The position numbers and the translations under genes were made by a program. A DNA stretch of 11,925 nucleotides, taken from Bacteroidales bacterium UBA2714. Lineage in GTDB: Bacteria; Bacteroidota; Bacteroidia; Bacteroidales; P3. The notes under the pieces are model-generated. The model was not told where the DNA came from. It made no database searches and saw only the letters and a list, made by a program, of their open reading frames with translations. Position 1 is the stretch's first letter. Each line of letters starts with the position of its first letter. The stretch lies in NCBI GenBank assembly GCA_002354035.1, contig DEKU01000050.1, forward strand, positions 1-11,925. Reading direction: 5' to 3'. Positions 5,786 through 11,925 of this stretch are shown here, one piece after another.

Positions 5786-8128
5786 TTGAAAAGAATTATT
5801 TTAGCATTGTCGATTGTGCTGATGGGAGCCACGGTTGTGGCGCAGAGCACCCCGACGGAAGAACAAATGATGAAGGAATGGCGCCAGATGATCCACAAGC
5901 GCGACTATTCCCAAGCCCACCTCAACAGCAAGATTGCCCTGACCGATGAGGTGGCAACCCCCAAGTCGGCCAACACAAAAGCCTTGCCGGAAGACCGTAT
6001 ATGGTATCCCGGCGAATGGGAGGAGGTGAGCGCCGTGGTGGTGACACCCACCTACAGCCACTGGCCCGACACCAATCTGGGCACCGGCAGCTACAGCGCC
6101 GACCCCCTCGTGACCAATCTGGCCGAATACTATAAATTCAACCGCGTCACGCAGAAGTGGGAATCGATGCACCTCTATGGCCGCTACACCAGCGTCATGG
6201 ACACCGCGACCAGTTTCGGCAAGGTGTTCTTCTACCTGATGGACGGCATACAGAAGGGCAACGCCGAGGCATGGGTGCGCGTGGAGACCGAAGCCGACAC
6301 CGCCAAAGTGCTGCGCACCCTGGCCCGCATGAACCTACGTCACGACAATGTCCGTTTTCTCATAGGCCCCGGCAACTCGTTCTGGTTCCGCGACTGCGGC
6401 CCGATTTGCTTCTACTATGGCGACCAGGACAGCGTGGCCATGATGGACTTTGAGTATTATCCCGGCCGTGCGCTGGACGACTCGCTGCCTTCGCTCATCC
6501 ACCAACAGATGGGACTGCCCAACTACATCAACACCATTGAGTGGGAGGGCGGCAACTGCTTGGTCGACGGTGCCGGATTCCTGCTGAGCAGCGACAGACT
6601 CTATTCCAGCAACGCCGACAACACCGGCCAATATATCTGGAACGGACGCGATGCTAACACCCTGCGCTACATCCGCAAAACTCCCCTCACCCACTCCCAG
6701 ACCTATCGGGCTTTGCAAAGCCTCATCGGCCAACGCGAAACCCATATTCTCCCCGCCTACCGCTACGATGGAGGCACCGGCCATATCGACCTGTATGCCG
6801 ACATGTGCGAGGAGAACGGCTTCGTCTTCTCCGTCATGCCCGACAACTACAGCTCCTGGACCGACTACCGTACCGGCGCACGCAACATCGACTCCCTCTG
6901 CTCCTACACCTCCATCTTTGACCGGCCTTACTACAAGACAACCATCCCCTTCCCCAAGACCAACCAAGGAGGCAACTTCCCCGACCAGGTCACCTACAGC
7001 GACAGCTACACCCGCACCTACAGCAACCACACGTTTGTCAACGACGTGATACTGCAGCCCTGCTTCTCGACCGTCGTCAACGGGCAGCCCTCCGCCAGCT
7101 GGGACCGCGAGAACATTGAGAAACTCAAGGCCGCCTATCCCGGCTACACCATCTACCCCGTCGACGTGCGCGCCTTCGACGGCTCCGGCGGCGCCATCCA
7201 CTGCGTCACCAAACAGATTCCCGCCGACAACCCCGTGCGTATCCTGCATAAGAGCATCGTCGGCTGTGCCAACGACATACAGGACTCCATGCCCGTCAGC
7301 GCCATCATCACCAACCGCAGTGGCATAGCCCATGCCGAATGCATCTACCGCATCGAGGGCGGCGAATGGCAAACCCTCAACCTCAAAGCCAATGGCAACC
7401 GTCACTATGGCTTCATGCCCCGCCCCCAAAGCACTTTCTACACCGACACCGTCGTGACCGACACCATCCTCACCATCGTGGACAGCACAGCCGTGATTGA
7501 CTCCACCCTCAACAGCGACTCCTCCGCTTACATCTACGACACCACCTACACATTCACCTACGACACCACCTTCACCCACGACACCATGTCCGTGCTGGTT
7601 GACACCATTGTGAACGTCGAATACTACATCTCCGCCACCTCCAACAACGGCAAGACTATCACCAAGCCCATGACCGCCCACCAAGGGGGTTACTACACCT
7701 ACTACTACACCGGACAGCTCGACACCGTAGCCCAGCTCGACAGCACGCGCTACGACTTCGACACCATGCCCGTCCCCGCCACCAACATTACCTTCCTTTT
7801 CGATGCCAACCGCACCACCGCCGACACCACCACCGGCTACTATCCCCCGGCCGTGTCCATCCAGACCCCCGACAGCGAATCGCAATTCGGCCAGTTCTAC
7901 CCCAACCCCGCCAGCTCTGAGGCCCGCATCAGGATTGACCTTGCTAACGGCGGCGACTATGCCGTCACCATCATCGACAACCTGGGCCGCACCATCCACT
8001 CCACCCAGCTGCAAACCGCCGGCAACATAGTCTTCCGCATCCGCACCGACCGTCTGGCCTCCGGCCTCTACACCGTCGTCTTCCGCAACGGTGCCCAAAC
8101 CATTGTCCGCCGCCTCATGGTGCAGTAA
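5786..8128 (+). CDS. T9SS-secreted arginine/agmatine deiminase-family protein
   Basis: The 780-residue protein belongs to the PAD_porph/agmatine deiminase superfamily, which hydrolyses guanidino groups to ureido groups. The start is TTG; no ATG exists upstream in frame, and the first internal ATG (codon 13) would destroy the signal peptide, residues 1-19, cleaved before Gln20. The catalytic domain spans about 70-480 and keeps every key motif: FRDCGP (Asp203), EGGN at 254-257, GHID (His333, Asp335) and GGAIHC (nucleophile Cys473). An Ig-like beta domain follows (~483-640), interrupted by an Asp/Thr-rich stretch at ~551-612. Residues ~701-780 are a T9SS type A sorting domain with YPNPAS, a central IIDNLGR strand and GLYTVVF. 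It should therefore be exported and anchored or released at the cell surface. The known relative is P. gingivalis peptidylarginine deiminase; the natural substrate here (peptide arginine, free arginine or agmatine) cannot be told from the sequence. A hairpin lies just upstream and a terminator follows. Confidence 0.88.
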   Translation: MKRIILALSIVLMGATVVAQSTPTEEQMMKEWRQMIHKRDYSQAHLNSKIALTDEVATPKSANTKALPEDRIWYPGEWEEVSAVVVTPTYSHWPDTNLGTGSYSADPLVTNLAEYYKFNRVTQKWESMHLYGRYTSVMDTATSFGKVFFYLMDGIQKGNAEAWVRVETEADTAKVLRTLARMNLRHDNVRFLIGPGNSFWFRDCGPICFYYGDQDSVAMMDFEYYPGRALDDSLPSLIHQQMGLPNYINTIEWEGGNCLVDGAGFLLSSDRLYSSNADNTGQYIWNGRDANTLRYIRKTPLTHSQTYRALQSLIGQRETHILPAYRYDGGTGHIDLYADMCEENGFVFSVMPDNYSSWTDYRTGARNIDSLCSYTSIFDRPYYKTTIPFPKTNQGGNFPDQVTYSDSYTRTYSNHTFVNDVILQPCFSTVVNGQPSASWDRENIEKLKAAYPGYTIYPVDVRAFDGSGGAIHCVTKQIPADNPVRILHKSIVGCANDIQDSMPVSAIITNRSGIAHAECIYRIEGGEWQTLNLKANGNRHYGFMPRPQSTFYTDTVVTDTILTIVDSTAVIDSTLNSDSSAYIYDTTYTFTYDTTFTHDTMSVLVDTIVNVEYYISATSNNGKTITKPMTAHQGGYYTYYYTGQLDTVAQLDSTRYDFDTMPVPATNITFLFDANRTTADTTTGYYPPAVSIQTPDSESQFGQFYPNPASSEARIRIDLANGGDYAVTIIDNLGRTIHSTQLQTAGNIVFRIRTDRLASGLYTVVFRNGAQTIVRRLMVQ
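7436..7621 (+). repeat. Asp/Thr-rich low-complexity insertion in the deiminase
   Basis: Residues ~551-612 are dominated by DT, DS and YDTT units, including near-repeats YDTTYT, YDTTFT and HDTMS. At DNA level the triplet pair GACACC recurs. The segment separates two stretches that look like consecutive strands of one Ig-like domain (before: RHYGFMP; after: VEYYISATSNNGKT). Confidence 0.6.
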
Positions 8129-8155
8129 ACAAACACTTTCAATACCTCTACTAAC

Positions 8156-8193
8156 GGAGCCCGCCGACCACAACCGGCGGGCTCCATTCGTCT
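8156..8193 (+). terminator. Hairpin terminator after the deiminase gene
   Basis: A perfect, GC-rich 11-bp stem (8156-8166 with 8175-8185, loop ACCACAAC) begins 27 bases after the stop codon. The downstream T-run (ATTCGTCTT) is imperfect, but the stem is very stable, and a new promoter follows before the next gene. Confidence 0.75.
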
Positions 8194-8275
8194 TCTGCAA
8201 CCCAATCGCCTGCCTGCCGCCATCCCTCCCAAACCATTTTCATAACAAAAATAATTCCATATCAAAAAAAATACG

Positions 8276-8283
8276 TATATTTG
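8276..8283 (+). promoter_or_regulatory. Promoter (-7 element) of the YDG/OmpA genes
   Basis: TATATTTG matches the Bacteroidetes -7 consensus TAnnTTTG and lies in an A/T-rich stretch (8230-8337) that contrasts with the GC-rich genes. No convincing -33 TTTG is seen at the expected distance. Transcription would start near 8290, giving a leader of about 48 bases before ATG 8338. Confidence 0.65.
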
Positions 8284-8337
8284 CATTCTGCGATTATTAT
8301 ACAAAACAAATAGCAACAATAATTAATACAATACATT

Positions 8338-10299
8338 ATGACAAAGTATCATCTTTTTTCGGCATCATCTGCCAAGAAACAGGCACTTGCATTCATGTGT
8401 TTAATGTGCCTTGTTGCAACTTCGTTGTGGGCCCAACCTGCCCAACTGACGATTAGCCTCAACGACCCCACCACCGTGTCCCCAACCAAAGTCTACGACG
8501 GCACCACCAACGCCATCGTCACCCATGTGGGCACACCCGACGGTCTTGATCCCGACCACATCCAAGTGGCTCTCAATGCCACTGCCAACTACCTCAACCC
8601 CAACATCGGAGGCATCAAGGCAGTAGTAGTCACCTACACCCTGGTCGGCAGCGACTCCGCCTATTATCTGGCCCCCCAGAACGACACCCTTCTGGCAGCC
8701 ATCACCCCTAAACCCTTGACCATCACCGGCACCACCCTCGACTCCAACAAAGTGTACAATGGTGGCACCATGGCCATAATCTCTGCCCTTGGCACCCCCT
8801 ACGGCATCGTCAGCGGCGAAGACGTACATGTCTCTGCCCTCGCCCGTTTCGACGACCCCAACGTCGGCACCAACAAAAACGTCACCGTCACCTACTCCCT
8901 CTATGGCGACAACGTACAATGCGCCAACTATATCGCCCCTGACCCCATCACCCTCACGGCCAACATCACTCCCCGCCAGCTCTACGCTCCTTACGCCGTT
9001 CTCCAAGGCAGCAAAATCTACGACGGCAGCATCACCTGCCAGGTGGTCCTCACCGGCATGCTTACCGACGTAATTCCCGGTGACGACGTCTCCTACCGCG
9101 CCACCGCCTCCTTCGCCGACCCCAACGTCGGACAAGACAAACCCGTCACTGTCTACCCCTTCCTCTATGGCCCCCAAAGCGCTAACTACACCGTCACCGA
9201 CACCTCCACCATCCAATACACCGCCAGCATCCTTCCCCTCCAACTCCAAGTCGAAGGCACCGTAGTGAAACTCGTCAAAGACTATGACGGCACCGACACT
9301 GCCGCCGTCGTCGTCAGACCCACACCCACCAACCTTATCGGCAACGACATCGTATCCTTCATCACCGAAGCCAAATACAACGACGCCCAAGCAGGTTCCA
9401 ACAAGACCATCACCGTCAGCTTCCGCTTCCCCGCCATCAGCGAGGCTAACAGCAACGCCAACTACTCAGTGCCCGATCCCTTCGTCTACAGCGACCAAGG
9501 CAAAATCGTCATGCCCATCGTCATCGACACCACCGCCGGCCGTACCGGTTTCATAGCCACTAACGAGCACAACTGCCCCGGCTCCCAATACAACGCCACC
9601 TTCACCCTCCTCCAAGGCTCACCCGTGCAGTACACCGTCACCTTCGACGATAACGCCCTGGCCGAAGGCTTCATCAACACCACCAACGACATCATCATGA
9701 ACGAAGGCTCCAACTCCTTCAACGTCGTCTTCGACATTCCCGCCAACTGCCAACCCGGCACCTACAACGTCACCTTCGGCATCATCAACGAAAGCCTTAG
9801 AGAGACCCAATACACCACCTCCTTCAAAGTCAACCTCCCCAGCTCCTACCTCGTCCGCGCCTTCAACGACGTAGTCAGCGTCGACAACCGCAGCAACGCC
9901 TTCAACACCTACCAGTGGTACCTTGACGACAACGCCATAGAAGGCGCCACCAAACCCTATTACCAAGACCCCCGTGGCTACCTCAACGGCAACTACGCTC
10001 TCCTCGTCAATAAAGGCACAGCCGACGAGCAATACATCTGCCCCATCACCTTCAACGACCAGCCCACCGCTGCCAAGACCCTCGTGACCTTCCCCAACCC
10101 CGTGGTCAACAACGCCACCATCAAACTCACCGGCTTTGAAAACCAGCAGCACATCCTCACCCTCTACAACAGCTACGGTGCCGCCGTGCTCCGCACCACC
10201 TTCAACGGCCAGGAATACACCATCGACATGACCACCCTGCCCCAAGGCACCTACATGATCAACGTCGACGGCCTCACCGCCAAAACCCTCAAACTGTAA
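8338..10299 (+). CDS. T9SS-sorted surface protein with four YDG repeats
   Basis: This 653-residue protein is secreted and probably adhesin-like. It has a signal peptide with a long n-region (Lys13, Lys14) and likely cleavage after Ala32, before Gln33. Four tandem YDG-type beta domains begin at residues 51 (KVYDG), 138 (KVYNG), 226 (KIYDG) and 314 (KDYDG), a period of 87-88 residues. Each carries a DPNVG-like turn, a TVTY-like strand and a closing I-[TL]-P strand. Residues ~403-500 form another beta-rich region. Residues ~522-560 (YQWYLDDNAIEGAT) look like an Ig/PKD-like module. Residues ~583-653 are a T9SS type A sorting domain with FPNPVV, a LYNSYGA strand and GTYMINV. No catalytic motif is seen. 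YDG domains are known from large bacterial surface proteins; binding to a host or matrix ligand is inference. The OmpA-family gene starts 42 bases downstream with no terminator or clear promoter between them. Confidence 0.85.
   Translation: MTKYHLFSASSAKKQALAFMCLMCLVATSLWAQPAQLTISLNDPTTVSPTKVYDGTTNAIVTHVGTPDGLDPDHIQVALNATANYLNPNIGGIKAVVVTYTLVGSDSAYYLAPQNDTLLAAITPKPLTITGTTLDSNKVYNGGTMAIISALGTPYGIVSGEDVHVSALARFDDPNVGTNKNVTVTYSLYGDNVQCANYIAPDPITLTANITPRQLYAPYAVLQGSKIYDGSITCQVVLTGMLTDVIPGDDVSYRATASFADPNVGQDKPVTVYPFLYGPQSANYTVTDTSTIQYTASILPLQLQVEGTVVKLVKDYDGTDTAAVVVRPTPTNLIGNDIVSFITEAKYNDAQAGSNKTITVSFRFPAISEANSNANYSVPDPFVYSDQGKIVMPIVIDTTAGRTGFIATNEHNCPGSQYNATFTLLQGSPVQYTVTFDDNALAEGFINTTNDIIMNEGSNSFNVVFDIPANCQPGTYNVTFGIINESLRETQYTTSFKVNLPSSYLVRAFNDVVSVDNRSNAFNTYQWYLDDNAIEGATKPYYQDPRGYLNGNYALLVNKGTADEQYICPITFNDQPTAAKTLVTFPNPVVNNATIKLTGFENQQHILTLYNSYGAAVLRTTFNGQEYTIDMTTLPQGTYMINVDGLTAKTLKL
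8488..9513 (+). repeat. Four tandem YDG-domain repeats
   Basis: Repeat units start at 8488, 8749, 9013 and 9277, spaced 261, 264 and 264 bases. The copies have diverged at DNA level, but units 2 and 3 still share the 14-base string GACCCCAACGTCGG at 8854 and 9118, exactly 264 bases apart. This is a coding repeat, conserved mainly at protein level, so recent slippage is unlikely. Confidence 0.8.
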
Positions 10300-10341
10300 A
10301 ACCATCACTAAATGTCAAATCGCTTTAATACAAGAATCGAT

Positions 10342-11925
10342 ATGAAAAAATTCATAACAGCAATCATGCTTCTGACGGCCACCACAGCCGTCTCGGCCCA
10401 AATGACCGACCACCACAACAACCTCCAGATCCACCTTGGCGGAGGCGTCAACACCATGCTCTACTCACCCCTTGAAGGCGAATATCACCTCGGCTTCGGA
10501 GGCACAGCCGGCATCCAATACCAACTGATGTTCAACCACCACTGGGGACTCGGCCTCGGCATCGAAGCCAGCTCCCTCGCCAGCTCGGCCAAATACAGCT
10601 ACTCCATCAACGAAGAAAAAATCCTCCTGCCCGGCGCCATCTACCCCGCCGACGTAACCACCAACCTCTACAACCTCCGCGAGGCACAGCAAGCCTACTA
10701 CTTCAGCGTACCCCTCCAGCTCCTCTTCCGCGCCCCCATCAGCACCAAGAGCGCCTTCCAGATGGGCCTCGGAGCCGCCCTCGACCTGCCCCGCTTCGGC
10801 AAATATAAAGTCACCGACGGCAAATACACCCGCACCGCCTACATGCCCCGCACCAACGTCACCTACGAAGACATGAACTCACACCTCCTCGGCAACTACG
10901 CCGCCGCCGAAACCGAAGGCGACCTCGCCCTCACCAACCTCAGCTGGAGCGCCGTCTGCGACCTCGGCTTCGTCATCAACTGCACCAACAACCTCGGCCT
11001 CTACCTCGGCCTCTACGGCAAATACGGGTTTGAAAACATCAACCCCAACACCAACAGAGACCTTCACCAGTTCAACTACAACTCCGACTACAACAACTCC
11101 TTCGTCTCCGACCGCGTAAAGGACGTCCATCCCCTCGAAGCCGGCATCAAAATCGCCCTCCGCATAGGCATGGGCCGAAGCGTTGACTGGAAACAAGACC
11201 GTGCTGCCGCCGAAGCCGCCGCCGCACAAGCCGAAGCCGACCGTCTGGCCGCCGAAGCCGCTGCCGAAGCCGAACGCCAAGCCGCCGAACAGCGCGCCAT
11301 AGCCGAAGCCGTAGCCAAGGAAAAAGCCGCTGCCGAAGCCCGCGCCAAAGCCGTGGCCGACTCCATAGCCCAGGCCCACGCCGCCGAACGTGCCCAGGCC
11401 GAAGCCCAAGCCAAGGCACAAGCCGAAGCCCTGGCCAAAGCCCAAGCCGAGAAAGACGCCCTGGCCCGCGCCAAAGCCGAAGCCGAAGCACGTGCCAAAG
11501 CCGAAGCTGACGCCCGCGCTCAAGCCGAAGCCCGCGCCAAAGCCGAGGCCGAAGCCCGCGAACGCGCCCGCGCTGAACAACGCGCCCGCGAGGAAGCCGC
11601 CTTCGTGGCCGGCTACAAAGACGTAGCCTACTTCGAGACCGCCAAAGACATGCCCATCTTCGGCCAGCTCAACGAAGACTCCTGGACCAACCTCAAAAAC
11701 ATCATGGACAAGAACCCCGAAGTCAAAGTGACCATCACCGGCCATACCGACAACGTGGGCAACGCCGCCTCCAACATGCGCCTCTCGCAGAACCGCGCCA
11801 ACAACATCAAGAAAATGCTTGTTGAGAAAGGCATCCCCGCCAATCGCATCACCACCATCGGCAAAGGCGAAAGCCAGCCCATCGAGAGCAACGACACCCC
11901 CGAAGGCCGCGCCAAGAACCGCCGC
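10342..11925 (+). CDS. OmpA-family protein with TolA-like helix, 3' end missing
   Basis: The frame runs from ATG 10342 to the right edge without a stop: 528 residues, probably lacking only a few to a few tens. Residues 1-19 are a signal peptide cleaved at VSA before Gln20. Residues ~25-284 resemble an outer-membrane beta-barrel, with alternating Gly/aromatic strands (LGLYLGLYGKYGF) and no Cys pairs typical of periplasmic domains. Residues 288-420 are an uninterrupted Ala/Glu/Lys/Arg/Gln-rich helix like the TolA stalk. Residues ~421-528 are an OmpA C-terminal domain: TGHTDNVG with Asp470, then LSQNRANNIK with Arg485, the pair that holds diaminopimelate in known members, then the closing GRAKNRR at the edge. 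The likely role is linking the outer membrane to peptidoglycan. It probably shares a transcript with the upstream YDG gene; the 42-base gap shows neither a hairpin nor a TAnnTTTG box. Confidence 0.88.
   Translation, partial: MKKFITAIMLLTATTAVSAQMTDHHNNLQIHLGGGVNTMLYSPLEGEYHLGFGGTAGIQYQLMFNHHWGLGLGIEASSLASSAKYSYSINEEKILLPGAIYPADVTTNLYNLREAQQAYYFSVPLQLLFRAPISTKSAFQMGLGAALDLPRFGKYKVTDGKYTRTAYMPRTNVTYEDMNSHLLGNYAAAETEGDLALTNLSWSAVCDLGFVINCTNNLGLYLGLYGKYGFENINPNTNRDLHQFNYNSDYNNSFVSDRVKDVHPLEAGIKIALRIGMGRSVDWKQDRAAAEAAAAQAEADRLAAEAAAEAERQAAEQRAIAEAVAKEKAAAEARAKAVADSIAQAHAAERAQAEAQAKAQAEALAKAQAEKDALARAKAEAEARAKAEADARAQAEARAKAEAEARERARAEQRAREEAAFVAGYKDVAYFETAKDMPIFGQLNEDSWTNLKNIMDKNPEVKVTITGHTDNVGNAASNMRLSQNRANNIKKMLVEKGIPANRITTIGKGESQPIESNDTPEGRAKNRR
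11203..11601 (+). repeat. Ala-rich imperfect repeat coding a long helix
   Basis: About 133 codons are dominated by GCC (Ala) alternating with GAA, AAA/AAG, CGC and CAA. Recurrent units are GCCGAAGCC and CGCGCCAAAGCC. The product has no Pro or Gly, so a continuous alpha helix or coiled coil is expected, roughly 20 nm long at 0.15 nm per residue. Such a tract is prone to length change between strains. Confidence 0.8.

Noticed and set aside
6335..8200. 621-codon minus-strand open frame opposite the deiminase
   Set aside because: It is Gly/Val-rich with no recognisable domain, and the sense strand carries all deiminase motifs. It is a compositional shadow.
8129..8337. A small gene or RNA in the 209-base gap before the YDG gene
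   Set aside because: The gap is explained by a terminator, a -7 element and an A/T-rich leader. The frame seen across 8091-8456 has no ribosome site and overlaps both neighbours.
8401..9390. 329-codon minus-strand open frame opposite the YDG repeats
   Set aside because: Its apparent repeats mirror those of the sense gene, and the product is Gly/Val/Asp-rich with no start signals.
11203..11601. CRISPR or tandem DNA repeat array
   Set aside because: The repetition is irregular, in frame, and explained by Ala-rich coding sequence; there are no unique spacers of constant length.
10879..11745. 288-codon minus-strand open frame with Gly-Phe-rich repeats near the right edge
   Set aside because: The FG-rich pattern is the complement of the GCC/GAA/AAA codons of the OmpA helix. 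The sense frame encodes a complete OmpA architecture.

Overview
The window looks like a GC-rich member of the Bacteroidota, probably a Bacteroidales relative. Three sequence signs support this. The promoters match the Bacteroidetes -7 element TAnnTTTG. Two proteins end in type IX secretion system (T9SS) type A sorting domains. The signal peptidase I substrates all appear to be cleaved just before a Gln. Genus and species cannot be set from this sequence.

Layout. Positions 1-1440 hold the 3' part of an MFS transporter of the MFSD1-like type, cut by the left edge and closed by a strong hairpin terminator. A minus-strand operon runs from 4782 down to 1545: ruvC (Holliday junction resolvase), then a sodium-dependent neurotransmitter:sodium symporter (NSS) family transporter, then a lipoprotein with a transglutaminase-like Cys/His core. 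The intergenic gaps are 12 and 22 bases. Divergent from ruvC is a beta-keto acid cleavage enzyme of the Kce type (3-keto-5-aminohexanoate cleavage, lysine fermentation). The two divergent promoters occupy the same ~36 bases.

From 5786 to the right edge lies a run of envelope or secreted proteins on the plus strand. First is a large exported deiminase of the agmatine/Porphyromonas peptidylarginine deiminase superfamily, with an Asp/Thr-rich insertion and a T9SS tail. After a terminator and a new promoter come a T9SS-sorted protein with four YDG repeats (adhesin-like) and, 42 bases further on, an OmpA-family protein. That OmpA protein has an N-terminal outer-membrane domain, a ~133-residue Ala/Glu/Lys/Arg-rich helix like the TolA stalk, and a C-terminal peptidoglycan-binding domain cut by the right edge just before its end.

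How the parts may work together (inference). The left half handles DNA repair and uptake and breakdown of small amino compounds. The right half is a surface module: a secreted arginine-type deiminase, a repeat adhesin delivered by T9SS, and an OmpA protein that could tie the outer membrane to peptidoglycan over a long distance. I see no CRISPR array, tRNA, rRNA, insertion sequence, phage gene or defence system. The items most worth a second look are the secreted deiminase, the OmpA/TolA-like hybrid, the overlapping divergent promoters and a GC-skew reversal near the middle of the window.
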